Source of the DNA: an uncultured Clostridia bacterium
GTDB taxonomy: Bacteria > Bacillota > Clostridia > TANB77 > CAG-508
Direction: 5' to 3'
DNA: 23,247 nucleotides
Assembly (NCBI GenBank): GCA_934167135.1
Contig: CAKPKI010000013.1
Span: 1-23,247, forward strand
The notes under the pieces were generated by a model. The model had not been told where the DNA came from, searched no databases, and saw only the letters and a list, made by a program, of their open reading frames with translations. The position numbers and the translations under genes were made by a program. This document shows positions 8,301 through 16,419 of this stretch, piece by piece (position 1 is the stretch's first letter; each line of letters begins with the position of its first letter).

Positions 8301-8914
8301 GGTCAAATAAGATAAAATATAAAATTTATAAAATACTTTTTAATTTATTATTAATTTTTGCAATTGTGTTAATTAGTATGTTAACTTACAAATATATAAG
8401 TGAATATAAAAATGAAGAAGAAATTAAAAGAAATGTAGAAATTTTTAATAACAATGACTCTTTAAAAGATATAATAACAACAAAAGAAAATTTGAAATAT
8501 AAAGGATATAATGTAATTGGAAAGATAAAAATAACTAAAATAAATATAGAATATCCAATACTAGAAATAGAAAATATAAATCCAGAAACGGCTAAAAAAC
8601 CTATGAAAATATCTATAATAAAATATTGGGGAAAAAATGTTAATGATTATGGAAATTTATCATTAGCAGGACACAATAATAAAAGTGGTACAATGTTTGG
8701 CAAAATAAAACAACTTAATAAAGGAGATATTATAGAACTAACAGATTTAGAAGGAAAAACAATAAAATATTCAATTTATAACATTTTTGTAACTACACCT
8801 GATGATGTAAATATTTTATTAACAGAAAATGAGTTAGTAAGAGAAGTCACATTGATTACATGTATAAATGGAAATAAAGAAAGATTAATACTAAAGGCAC
8901 AAGCAATAGAGTGA
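8297..8914 (+). CDS. Sortase (class D/E-like transpeptidase)
   Basis: It is a cysteine transpeptidase that cleaves sorting signals and joins proteins to the cell wall or to each other. The 205-aa protein has an N-terminal signal anchor (about 12-31) and an extracellular beta-barrel. The catalytic triad is visible: H126 in LAGHN, C189 in TLITC, and R196 in NKERL. The region VIGKIKITKINIEYPIL is the usual first strand pair of the domain. Length and TLITC favour class D or E rather than pilus class C, but class cannot be fixed by eye. It starts inside the stop codon of the preceding gene and lies 19 bp before the VWA gene, so all three are probably co-expressed. Likely partners are the LPLTY protein upstream and surface proteins elsewhere. 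Confidence 0.92.
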   Translation: MRSNKIKYKIYKILFNLLLIFAIVLISMLTYKYISEYKNEEEIKRNVEIFNNNDSLKDIITTKENLKYKGYNVIGKIKITKINIEYPILEIENINPETAKKPMKISIIKYWGKNVNDYGNLSLAGHNNKSGTMFGKIKQLNKGDIIELTDLEGKTIKYSIYNIFVTTPDDVNILLTENELVREVTLITCINGNKERLILKAQAIE

Positions 8915-8933
8915 TTTTGAGGGAGGAATTTAA

Positions 8934-11057
8934 ATGCCAAAGGGATTAAACTCTTTTAAGAAAAAGAGTATTCTAGCAATAATACTGGCGATAATAGTAT
9001 TATTTATTACAAATTTATCAGCATATGCAAGTATAACAAAAGTTGAAGAAAAAGAGAGAACAGTATCAAGAAATTTCTGGAATTGGTGGATACCAGTAGA
9101 AGTTGTAGCTTCTGGTTCAGAAATATCAGATAAAATTTTACCACAAATACCAGACTTTACAGTTGAAAAGACGGCAAAAACAGGAATTGCAGACGACAAA
9201 TTAGTATTTGTAAATTCAGACATTGAATATACAATAAAAATTACAAACAATGGTGATACAGAATTAAAAAATATAGAAGTTACAGATAAAATACCTGAGC
9301 AAACAACATTTGTTTCTATGGATAATCAGAATAATGGAAACACAATTAAAGAAAATGACATAATTACTGGTGTAATATGGAAAGTAAGTATACCAGCAAA
9401 AAAATCAATTGAAGTTAAATTTAAAGTAAAAGTAAATCAAGAGGCAAGTGGGGTTATCTCTAATGTAGCTATAGTAAATGGTAGGGAAAGTAATGAAGAA
9501 AAAACTTCAATTATAAAATCTGAAAAAACAAGTGAAATTATAGATGGCTTAGAAGTGGCAACATTAGGAGATAAGATTAGATATAAAATAACAGCAACAA
9601 ATACTGGAAACATTTCTGGAACAACAACAATAAAAGATACAGTTCCAATTGGAACCGAACTAATAGAAAGTTCAGTAGAAGATAGTGGAGAAATATCAAT
9701 TATAGAAGATGGAAGAAAGCAGATTTTATGGGATGTTGAAATACCAGCAAATAACAAAATAGAAAGAACATTTATTGTAGAGGTAAAAGATATAAAACAA
9801 AAAATTGAAAATATAGCAACAGTAGGAGGTGTTCCAACAAATCCTGATATAATAGAAACAGAAGACAGAAGAGAACAAAAAGGAACAGTTACAGTAAAAG
9901 GAGTAAAATCATCAACAGAATCTGTTTCAACACCAATGGATGTAGTATTTGTATTAGACACTTCAGGAAGTATGAAATTTGGGTTAAATAATAATTCAGC
10001 AAGTGAAGATAGTAGAGCAAAATCTATGGTAAATGCAGTTAATAGTTCAATAAAAACTATAATGAGTAAAAATGCAGATAGCAGAATAGGTGTTGTTGGA
10101 TTTAGTGGAGATGCATCTACAATAATTCCATTAGAAAAATATGATCAAAATATTAATTATTTAACACGAGAATATAGTGAAAATAATAAATCAGATACTC
10201 AAAAAATTGTATCAAATGTTGGAGATAAAAAAAGTAGAACTGTAACAGGTGGAACAAACACACAAGCTGGAATAAAAGAAGGAGCTGAAATGCTTATAAA
10301 TTCAAAAAATAAAAAATATACAACAACAATTGATGGAAACGAAATAACAGTTACTCGTACACCAGTATTGATTTTGGTAACTGATGGAGAACCAACATAT
10401 TATTATGAAAGTGAAAAGGCAACAGGAAATAGAATTGGTGATGGTATGGCTGAACATAATGATGAAAACTATTACTATTGGACAATAAGAACAGCTAAAT
10501 TCTACAAAAACCAAATCACTTCTAAATATTATAAAGGTACTACAAATAATTCAAAAGTATTTACAATAGGAATTGGAATGAGTGGAGATAAAGCAACAAC
10601 AACATTAAATCCAAATGAAACCAATGTAAAAAATTGTGATTTAAATGGATATAGTGATGGTATGATTGGAAAATATAGAAATCAAACAGGAAAATTATAT
10701 GATTTATTAAATTCTAATAAATCTCCTTATGCATATGATTATGCAGATGCAACTAAAACGGGTTCATTAACAGAAGAAGATATAAAGAACTTTTTAATAA
10801 CATCTATAGAAAATAGTCAAGAAACTTCAAGTGTAAGAAAAATATCTGATGAAGAAAACAAAAATAGAAAAATTATATTATCAGATTTTGATGTAAAAAA
10901 AGAATTCAATTTGACTGTAGGGGAAACAGTATATAATACTGTTGACAGTGCTAAAAAGTATGGATATTTAAAACAAAATACAGATGGAAATTATTATATT
11001 GATTTAACATTAATAGATAGAGATACAAATGTAGATGTTTTGTATTGGAAAAAATAG
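8934..11057 (+). CDS. Secreted surface protein with two DUF11 repeats and a von Willebrand A domain
   Basis: The 707-aa protein has a signal peptide (about 10-32). Two DUF11-type beta-sandwich repeats (about 75-195 and 200-315; YTIKITNNGDTELKNIEVTD and YKITATNTGN..TTIKD are typical) precede a VWA domain (about 334-625). The metal-ion adhesion site is complete: DTSGS (342-346), T441 in GGTNTQ and D484 in VTDGEP. Such proteins act as adhesins or pilus-tip subunits in Gram-positive bacteria. Unexpectedly the protein ends NVDVLYWKK with no hydrophobic segment, basic tail or LPXTG-like motif. A strong terminator follows 7 bp after the stop. It may be released, held by its N-terminal hydrophobic segment, or attached otherwise. 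It has a good GGAGG ribosome binding site and is the last gene of the operon. Confidence 0.88.
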   Translation: MPKGLNSFKKKSILAIILAIIVLFITNLSAYASITKVEEKERTVSRNFWNWWIPVEVVASGSEISDKILPQIPDFTVEKTAKTGIADDKLVFVNSDIEYTIKITNNGDTELKNIEVTDKIPEQTTFVSMDNQNNGNTIKENDIITGVIWKVSIPAKKSIEVKFKVKVNQEASGVISNVAIVNGRESNEEKTSIIKSEKTSEIIDGLEVATLGDKIRYKITATNTGNISGTTTIKDTVPIGTELIESSVEDSGEISIIEDGRKQILWDVEIPANNKIERTFIVEVKDIKQKIENIATVGGVPTNPDIIETEDRREQKGTVTVKGVKSSTESVSTPMDVVFVLDTSGSMKFGLNNNSASEDSRAKSMVNAVNSSIKTIMSKNADSRIGVVGFSGDASTIIPLEKYDQNINYLTREYSENNKSDTQKIVSNVGDKKSRTVTGGTNTQAGIKEGAEMLINSKNKKYTTTIDGNEITVTRTPVLILVTDGEPTYYYESEKATGNRIGDGMAEHNDENYYYWTIRTAKFYKNQITSKYYKGTTNNSKVFTIGIGMSGDKATTTLNPNETNVKNCDLNGYSDGMIGKYRNQTGKLYDLLNSNKSPYAYDYADATKTGSLTEEDIKNFLITSIENSQETSSVRKISDEENKNRKIILSDFDVKKEFNLTVGETVYNTVDSAKKYGYLKQNTDGNYYIDLTLIDRDTNVDVLYWKK

Positions 11058-11063
11058 ATAATA

Positions 11064-11107
11064 AAAACCTAATAGAATATGGAATTCCATAATTCTATTA
11101 GGTTTTT
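11064..11107. terminator. Bidirectional terminator between the VWA gene and tmcAL
   Basis: A near-perfect inverted repeat of about 20 bp with one bulged base (AAAACCTAATAGAAT.ATGG mirrored by CCATAATTCTATTAGG and TTTT). It carries A's at one end and T's at the other, so it serves both convergent genes. It overlaps the tmcAL stop codon. Confidence 0.88.
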
Positions 11108-12344
11108 ATGGTGTAATTAATTTATGTGTATAATCTAAATTTCCCATAGAGTCATATTCATAACCAAGTGTATATACATTAGTAGCCCAGATATCTTTTT
11201 CAAGCAAGTTCTTTAGATTTTTATTGGGGTTACTATCAATAAATTTCTTTACAGAAGAAATTACAGTTAATTTGCGATTTTGTTTTGAAATTTCACTAAT
11301 TAATTCTCGTCCCTTTTCGTTAAATCCTAAAATCCTAATATAAGGTGAAATATTTTTGGAAATTTGCATATCTTTTTTTGTTATACCAAGTAATGCATAT
11401 AAAAGTATTCTTTTTAATCTGGATTGTGTATATCTTTTGGTATTAATTATAGATAATAGTTCTACTACGCTATTACATTGATTTACAGCAGATTTTATTG
11501 AAAATTCAAGTCCTTCAGAAACATCTGGAAGATTAGCAATTTCTGCTAATGACATTTTTCTTAAAGCATATATTATTGTTCTATCAAATTCAGAAATATT
11601 TCGAATAATTTGTCCATTTTCTAAACAATTTTCTAAGATATTATAAGATTTTTCAGGCATAAATTTTTGTAAAATAGTTATATCACGAGAAACACAAAGA
11701 TTGCGTATAGCTGTTGCACTTGCAAAACGCGAGTCTACTGGAATTGCATCATCATTATATTCAGAGCCTTCGCGTTTTAGTGTAAATGGTTGAATTTTAC
11801 TATTTTGTCTTTTTAAAGCTTTTAAATATTCAATTCCTAATATATTGTTAGGAGATGAAAGTACATTATTAAATCTGCGAATATCATTTAAATACATCAT
11901 TAAAGCTCTTTCGCGGGCTTTGGGAAAAGATACACCTCTTGATAATTCGTGAGAGAGTAAAGTTTTATATTCAGAAGGTTCATTTGTTAAAACATCTGTA
12001 ACTTCACTTAAAATAGTAATATCGTTACATTCACTTCCGAATGAAACATAATCAACTATTCCGAGTGAATCTAAAATTTTTATTGCACCAGAAGCAAAAT
12101 TTTCTGCACTTGAAATTGCATAAATAGTAGGAAGTTCTATAACTAAATCAATACCATTTTCAATAGCCATTTGAGCCTTATACCATTTGTCAACAATAGA
12201 AATATCACCTCTTTGAGTGAAATTTCCAGACATAATAGCTATTGTGTAATCTGAATTTGTTAATTTTTTTGATTTTAGTAAATGATATAAGTGACCATTA
12301 TGAAATGGGTTGTATTCCGCAATAATTCCTAAAATGTTACTCAT
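11106..12344 (-). CDS. tmcAL: tRNA(Met) cytidine acetate ligase TmcAL (YlbM family)
   Basis: It activates acetate with ATP and acetylates the wobble cytidine (C34, giving ac4C) of elongator tRNA-Met, which secures AUG decoding. The 412-aa length fits the family. The N-terminal nucleotidyltransferase domain opens with GIIAEYNPFHNGH, containing the HNGH (15-18) nucleotide-binding motif. MSGNFTQRGD, VIELPT and SSAENFASGA follow as in YlbM-type proteins. AGGAGG lies 5 nt before the ATG. The gene diverges from rnhA, whose promoter occupies the shared 103-bp spacer. A weak minus-strand TTGTTT-N16-TAAAAT (12417 down to 12390) could drive it. Confidence 0.93.
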   Translation of the reverse strand: MSNILGIIAEYNPFHNGHLYHLLKSKKLTNSDYTIAIMSGNFTQRGDISIVDKWYKAQMAIENGIDLVIELPTIYAISSAENFASGAIKILDSLGIVDYVSFGSECNDITILSEVTDVLTNEPSEYKTLLSHELSRGVSFPKARERALMMYLNDIRRFNNVLSSPNNILGIEYLKALKRQNSKIQPFTLKREGSEYNDDAIPVDSRFASATAIRNLCVSRDITILQKFMPEKSYNILENCLENGQIIRNISEFDRTIIYALRKMSLAEIANLPDVSEGLEFSIKSAVNQCNSVVELLSIINTKRYTQSRLKRILLYALLGITKKDMQISKNISPYIRILGFNEKGRELISEISKQNRKLTVISSVKKFIDSNPNKNLKNLLEKDIWATNVYTLGYEYDSMGNLDYTHKLITP

Positions 12345-12362
12345 GAAAACCTCCTAAATATA

Positions 12363-12391
12363 TTGAAAAATAATTAATTTGTTGGTATAAT
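12363..12391 (+). promoter_or_regulatory. Promoter of rnhA
   Basis: TTGAAA (12363-12368), a 17-nt spacer, and TATAAT (12386-12391), preceded by TGG to give an extended -10 element. Confidence 0.75.
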
Positions 12392-12447
12392 TTTATCACA
12401 AATATATAAAAAAACAAGTATAAATTAATAAAAGTGGAGGAAATGTA

Positions 12448-12885
12448 ATGTCAGAGAAAGTTATAATATATACAGATGGAGCGTGTTCAGGAAATCCAGG
12501 TCCAGGAGGTTGGGGAGCAATTTTAATGTATAAAGGTGCAAAAAAAGAAATTTCAGGAGGGATGAAGCAAACAACCAATAATATAATGGAAATTACGGCT
12601 GTTGTAGAAGCATTAAAATGTTTAAAAGTAGAAAGTGATGTACAAGTTTACAGTGATAGTGCTTATACTGTAAATGCGTTTAAACAAGGTTGGATATATA
12701 ACTGGATGAAAAATGGTTGGAAAACAAGTAGTGGTTCAGCAGTAAAAAATAAAGAACTATGGCAGTCTTTATATAATTTAACACAAAAACATAAAGTAGA
12801 ATTTATAAAAGTAAAAGGTCATGCAGACAATGAATTTAATAATAGATGTGACGAAATGGCACGCAATGCAATAAGCAAATTATAA
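12448..12885 (+). CDS. rnhA: Ribonuclease HI
   Basis: It cleaves the RNA strand of RNA-DNA hybrids, in R-loops and at replication primers. The 145-aa protein has the complete metal-binding set: D10 (YTDGACSGNPGPGG), E48 (NNIMEIT), D70 (YSDSAY) and D135 (NNRCDEMA). The flexible-loop histidine is H125 (KGHAD). Numbering is almost identical to the Escherichia coli enzyme. A basic Trp-rich handle region (NWMKNGWK) is also present. It has a GGAGG site before the ATG and its own promoter. No terminator is visible in the 63 bp before the SleB-type gene, so read-through is possible. Confidence 0.97.
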   Translation: MSEKVIIYTDGACSGNPGPGGWGAILMYKGAKKEISGGMKQTTNNIMEITAVVEALKCLKVESDVQVYSDSAYTVNAFKQGWIYNWMKNGWKTSSGSAVKNKELWQSLYNLTQKHKVEFIKVKGHADNEFNNRCDEMARNAISKL

Positions 12886-12948
12886 AAATTCGTATAAAAA
12901 ATTCCAATTTGTATAAAATAATATAAAATTTATGCAAAGGGTGATAAA

Positions 12949-13626
12949 ATGAAAAAAAAGATTATTGGATTTGTACTAATATTTTCATTAGTTATAACAT
13001 TTATAACAGTATTATTAATGTCAAACTCAGAGGTATTTGCATTATCTAAATATGGTTCTAGAGGGAGTGAAGTTAGAACAATACAAGATAAACTAAAAAG
13101 ATGGGGATATTATACAGGAAATGTTGATGGAATATATGGAAGCCAAACAGTGTCTGCTGTAAAGAAATTTCAACAAAAAAATGGATTAACAGTAGATGGA
13201 ATTGCAGGTACAAAAACATTAACTGCAATGGGGATAACTGCTAGTTCTTCTTCTGGCGGTTCATCAAGTAATAATTCTTCTAATGTTAATTTATTGGCAA
13301 GGGCAATTTATGGAGAAGCCAGAGGTGAACCTTATACAGGACAAGTTGCAGTTGGTGCGGTAATTTTAAATAGAGTTAAAAGTAGCAAATTTCCTAATAC
13401 AATATCAGGAGTAATTTATCAAAGTGGAGCATTTGATGCGGTTTCTGATGGTCAAATAAATTTAAATCCAGATATTACTGCAAAAAAGGCAGCACAAGAT
13501 GCTTTAAATGGTTGGGACCCATCTTATGGTGCAATTTATTATTTTAATCCAAGTACTGCAACAAATAAATGGATATGGTCAAGACCTTTGACGGTTACTA
13601 TTGGAAAACATAGATTTTGTAAATAA
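12949..13626 (+). CDS. sleB: SleB-type spore cortex/cell wall hydrolase
   Basis: It degrades peptidoglycan, in the family as a lytic transglycosylase of the spore cortex during germination. The 225-aa protein has a signal peptide or anchor (about 5-31) and a peptidoglycan-binding type 1 domain (about 37-95; GSRGSEVRTIQDKL, GIYGSQTVSAVKKFQ, DGIAGTKTL). A Ser/Gly/Asn linker then leads to a Hydrolase_2 domain (about 113-225). The expected catalytic Glu is E123 in IYGEARGEP. The architecture matches SleB, although CwlJ-like or vegetative hydrolases of the same family are possible. The ribosome binding site is AAGGGTGAT. Two GTATAAAA copies 19 nt apart lie upstream (12892 and 12911). I could not assign a sporulation sigma factor to them. 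Confidence 0.88.
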   Translation: MKKKIIGFVLIFSLVITFITVLLMSNSEVFALSKYGSRGSEVRTIQDKLKRWGYYTGNVDGIYGSQTVSAVKKFQQKNGLTVDGIAGTKTLTAMGITASSSSGGSSSNNSSNVNLLARAIYGEARGEPYTGQVAVGAVILNRVKSSKFPNTISGVIYQSGAFDAVSDGQINLNPDITAKKAAQDALNGWDPSYGAIYYFNPSTATNKWIWSRPLTVTIGKHRFCK

Positions 13627-13660
13627 AAAAGCTTAGGGAATCCTAGGCTTTTAGTTTTTT
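13627..13660. terminator. Terminator between the SleB-type gene and the small minus-strand gene
   Basis: AAAAGCTTAGG (13627-13637) pairs with CCTAGGCTTTT (13642-13652), one G-U pair, with a 4-nt loop and TTTTTT at 13655-13660. It touches the stop codon of the convergent gene and probably works in both directions. Confidence 0.85.
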
Positions 13661-13929
13661 AATCTTATTAAAATTGCAATACCCAATAATATTAGTAAAA
13701 CACCAACAACAATTAAAGCAATGCAAAGAATATTTGTTAACTGTAAATCAAAATCAGAAGTTGTTACTGTTGATGATAGTGTAGAACTGCTTGTGTTCGA
13801 GCTATTCGTATTTGTGTTTGTTGTGTTTACAGAATTGTTTAAATCAAGTGCAAAACAAGTGTAAGAACAGTTAAAAACAACAATAAACAATACTGATAAT
13901 ATAATAATAAATTTCAATAATTTTGACAT
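13651..13929 (-). CDS. Small secreted/membrane protein with Thr/Asn/Ser-rich linker
   Basis: The 92-aa product has an N-terminal signal-like segment (about 5-27, CFA before the mature part). An extracellular Asn/Thr/Ser stretch (about 31-58) and a C-terminal membrane helix (about 68-88) ending RLKN follow. No LPXTG-like motif precedes the helix. No family is recognised. It is supported as a real gene by AGGAGGT six nt before the ATG, a minus-strand promoter with consensus -35, and a terminator. Its low-complexity linker resembles the tail of the PBP at the start of the window, but that is composition only. It is divergent from the symporter. Confidence 0.75.
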   Translation of the reverse strand: MSKLLKFIIILSVLFIVVFNCSYTCFALDLNNSVNTTNTNTNSSNTSSSTLSSTVTTSDFDLQLTNILCIALIVVGVLLILLGIAILIRLKN

Positions 13930-13980
13930 TTGTATACCTCCTATATAATGTATAATATTACTATATAAATTTCTTAAATT

Positions 13981-14009
13981 ATAATATCAAAGTTATAAAA
14001 AAATGTCAA
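13981..14009 (-). promoter_or_regulatory. Promoter of the 92-aa membrane protein
   Basis: On the minus strand TTGACA (14009 to 14004), a 17-nt spacer, and TATTAT (13986 to 13981). This leaves a leader of about 45 nt. Confidence 0.65.
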
Positions 14010-14027
14010 TAAAATTGTTATAAACTA

Positions 14028-14056
14028 TTGCCAAATATCATAATATTATATATAAT
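14028..14056 (+). promoter_or_regulatory. Promoter of the symporter gene
   Basis: TTGCCA (14028-14033), a 17-nt spacer, and TATAAT (14051-14056). It is back-to-back with the minus-strand promoter at 13981-14009. Confidence 0.7.
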
Positions 14057-14120
14057 AGTCACAAATCCTGAAGATATAATTATATTTTCAGTTGCCTTTA
14101 TTTTGAAATGAGGTAGTATT

Positions 14121-15416
14121 ATGAAAAAATTTTTATCAAATTACAAAACAACGATAATTCTTTTAGTTGCTATTATCGTTGGAGCAATTGTAGGAATTAT
14201 ATTCCAAGAAAAAGCAACTATTTTGCAACCTTTAGGAGATATATTTTTAAATCTATTATTAGTTATCATTGTACCACTTATTTTTTTAACAATAACAACA
14301 TCCATTGCAAAAATGGAAAATCCAAAAAGACTTGGAAAAATCATGATTACAATTATTGGGGTATTTATAGTAACATCATTAATTGCAGTATTAGTAGGTT
14401 TTTTTAGTACATATTCTGTGCAATTAGTAAATCCAGAAGATGGAGAAAAAATCAAATCTTCATTAGAAAATTCTACTAGTACAGAAGAATCAGATGAAGA
14501 AGAATTAACTATAGCAGATAGAACAGTTCAATTATTAACAGTAAGTGATTTTAGCAAATTATTATCAAAAGATAATATAATAGCTATACTAGTAGCATCA
14601 ATAATTTGTGGAATCGCAATTAGAATGTCAAAAGAAAAAGGAAAAAAAGTATTAGAACTTTTAATATCTGCAAATGATGTAATGCAAAATATTGTAAAAA
14701 TAGTAATGTATTATGCACCAATAGGGTTGGCATGTTACTTTGCTGCATTAATAGGAACTTTTGGAGCTTCAATTGCAGTTGGATATTTAAAAACATTTGT
14801 AATATATACAATAGTGTGTTTAGCATTTTACTTTATATTTTATACAATATATGCTTTTATAGCAGGAGGAAAACAAGGAGTAAAAATGTTTTGGCAAAAT
14901 GCAGTGCCATCAACATTAACAGCACTAGCAACATGTTCAAGTGCAGCATGTATTCCTGTAAATGTAGAATGTGCTAAAAAGATGGGGGTTCCAGATGATA
15001 TTGCAGAAACAACAATACCAATGGGAACTAGTTTCCATAAAGATGGTTCAATGATAGGTTCAGTATTTAAAATTATGTTTTTAGTTTGTTTATTTGGAAC
15101 AACTATAAGTACAACAGGTGGAATATTACAGGTTTTAGGAGTAGCAATATTAGCTAATTTACTAATAACAGGTGTTCCAATTGGTGGAGGAACAATTTCA
15201 GAAATGTTAATTATAACAATGATGGGATTTCCTGTTGGAGCATTACCAATACTTACAATGGTTGCAACAATAATAGATGCACCAGCAACAATGTTAAATG
15301 TTGTTGGAGATACTGTTTCATCAATGTTAGTTACAAGAATTGTTGATGGAAAAGATTGGATTAAAGGGAGCAATAAAGAAAATTTAGTTGAAGTAAAAGA
15401 AAATGTAAATATATAA
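14121..15416 (+). CDS. SLC1/DAACS-family amino acid:cation symporter
   Basis: An inner-membrane secondary transporter of the glutamate-transporter fold, 431 aa with about eight helices and two hairpin loops. The Ser-rich HP1 is TCSSA (271-275) and HP2 is GVPIGGGTIS (351-360). TM8 carries DAPATMLNVVGD (386-397), where D386, N393 and D397 match GltPh D394, N401 and D405. The residue matching GltPh R397, which binds the substrate side-chain carboxylate, is A389, so a neutral amino acid is more likely than aspartate or glutamate. The TM7 NMDGT motif is replaced by HKDGS (306-310). An acidic insert (about 105-130) lies between early helices. It has its own promoter, a GAGGT site before the ATG and a shared terminator downstream. 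Confidence 0.9.
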   Translation: MKKFLSNYKTTIILLVAIIVGAIVGIIFQEKATILQPLGDIFLNLLLVIIVPLIFLTITTSIAKMENPKRLGKIMITIIGVFIVTSLIAVLVGFFSTYSVQLVNPEDGEKIKSSLENSTSTEESDEEELTIADRTVQLLTVSDFSKLLSKDNIIAILVASIICGIAIRMSKEKGKKVLELLISANDVMQNIVKIVMYYAPIGLACYFAALIGTFGASIAVGYLKTFVIYTIVCLAFYFIFYTIYAFIAGGKQGVKMFWQNAVPSTLTALATCSSAACIPVNVECAKKMGVPDDIAETTIPMGTSFHKDGSMIGSVFKIMFLVCLFGTTISTTGGILQVLGVAILANLLITGVPIGGGTISEMLIITMMGFPVGALPILTMVATIIDAPATMLNVVGDTVSSMLVTRIVDGKDWIKGSNKENLVEVKENVNI

Positions 15417-15451
15417 AAATATAGATTTTGATAAAAAAGGTAAGCAAAAAG

Positions 15452-15489
15452 AACCTCAAATATTAGTCTTTACTAATATTTGAGGTTTT
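15452..15489. terminator. Bidirectional terminator between symporter and YtxC-like gene
   Basis: A perfect 15-bp stem: 15452-15466 pairs with 15473-15487 (AACCTCAAATATTAG and its complement), with a 6-nt loop, T's on one side and A's on the other. Its right half and part of the left encode the last residues of the YtxC-like protein. Confidence 0.9.
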
Positions 15490-16320
15490 ATAAATATTAC
15501 AAATATTGCAATTATGACAAATATCCAGACGATTTTCAAAAATAAGTTGTAAGGTGTTAAGAAAATCTAAATTATTAGAGCCAGATATAAGATGTAAATG
15601 AATTTTTTTGGGCAATATAGTAAGTAAAGTATTTAAGATATAGTCATTATTAGAAAAAGATATATCAGATAAATATTTTGCTTGTAGTAAATCTTTTGAT
15701 ATTTTTATTTTTTGCATATTTTCGTCTAATACTAAGATTTTATTATTAAAAGAAATGATATGAATTATAGTATCTGAAGCTGGCTGAGAATTAATATATA
15801 AACGCAATAAAGATACAAATTCTAAATATTCTCGTTCTATTATAAATTCCTTTACTGACAAATCTATAGTTTCTTCTATTAATTTTCTATAGTTTTGTAG
15901 CCTGAAGTTTATAAAACCTGTAAGAATAATTGAATTATGTGTGGTTATATATTCATAAAAAATATTAAATAGTACTAGTTGTCTATTTGCAAACGAAAAA
16001 TTACCTGTGTCACAAAGATTATCTTCACAAGTTTCCAGAATCTTTGTAATCTCATCTTTTTCAAAATAAAAATAACTTGAATTTAATATTTGTTTTATGA
16101 TTTTTGATTCAAAATAGTCTATGACAAGGTAAGAAAATATAGTAGCAAGTTTTGTGTAAAAAAGTTCTTTATCTTTACCAGTATAATGAATTATTATATT
16201 TTTATAGTTCTTAAATTTATTTTTTGAGTAAAAGGTATTTAACATATTAAAATTTGAAATTTCACTTTCTAAATAGTTTAATATATCATTATTATTAGTT
16301 TTTATACATAATGAATTCAT
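15463..16320 (-). CDS. YtxC-like putative sporulation protein
   Basis: The 285-aa soluble protein resembles the YtxC family of spore formers in length and layout. It has an N-terminal mixed region, a helical core around YFYFEKDEITKIL, an F-x-NFRLQ-x-Y segment (INFRLQNYRKLIEETID), then a C-terminal alpha/beta part (IIHIISFNNKILVLDE). It ends with a CHNCNIC cluster close to the C-terminus, which may bind metal. The family is conserved in spore formers but its biochemical role is unknown. The start has AAAGGAG six nt upstream. It is a single minus-strand gene between GH57 and the symporter. The assignment rests on pattern memory, so confidence in the family is moderate; that it is a gene is secure. 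Confidence 0.65.
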   Translation of the reverse strand: MNSLCIKTNNNDILNYLESEISNFNMLNTFYSKNKFKNYKNIIIHYTGKDKELFYTKLATIFSYLVIDYFESKIIKQILNSSYFYFEKDEITKILETCEDNLCDTGNFSFANRQLVLFNIFYEYITTHNSIILTGFINFRLQNYRKLIEETIDLSVKEFIIEREYLEFVSLLRLYINSQPASDTIIHIISFNNKILVLDENMQKIKISKDLLQAKYLSDISFSNNDYILNTLLTILPKKIHLHLISGSNNLDFLNTLQLIFENRLDICHNCNICNIYKTSNISKD

Positions 16321-16378
16321 ACAAGGCTCCTTTTTTTATTTTGTATAGTATTTGCCAAAAATAAAATTCTATACAGAG

Positions 16379-16397
16379 TTAGAATATAATATTCTAA
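16379..16397. promoter_or_regulatory. Perfect 8-bp palindrome upstream of the YtxC-like gene
   Basis: TTAGAATA and TATTCTAA flank a 3-nt centre. It lies between the stop of the GH57 gene and the start of the YtxC-like gene, both on the minus strand, and has no T-run on its exit side. An operator is more likely than a terminator. The rest of this 99-bp spacer shows only GTATAG/CTATAC (16343 and 16369). Confidence 0.35.
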
Positions 16398-16419
16398 AAA
16401 TAAAAAAAGGAAACTTGTT

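Noticed and set aside
9437..9961. Minus-strand open frame of 174 codons inside the VWA gene
   Set aside because: The plus-strand reading has clear DUF11 and VWA motifs, while the minus frame has no start signals and Ser/Val/Ile-rich composition typical of antisense reading.
14840..15373. Minus-strand open frame of 177 codons inside the symporter gene
   Set aside because: It is antisense to conserved transporter motifs and has no ribosome binding site.
16321..16378. Possible forespore sigma factor promoter (minus-strand TGTATA, then AATACTA about 18 nt on) before the YtxC-like gene
   Set aside because: The -10 lacks the conserved C and spacing is uncertain. In such AT-rich DNA the match is too weak to claim.
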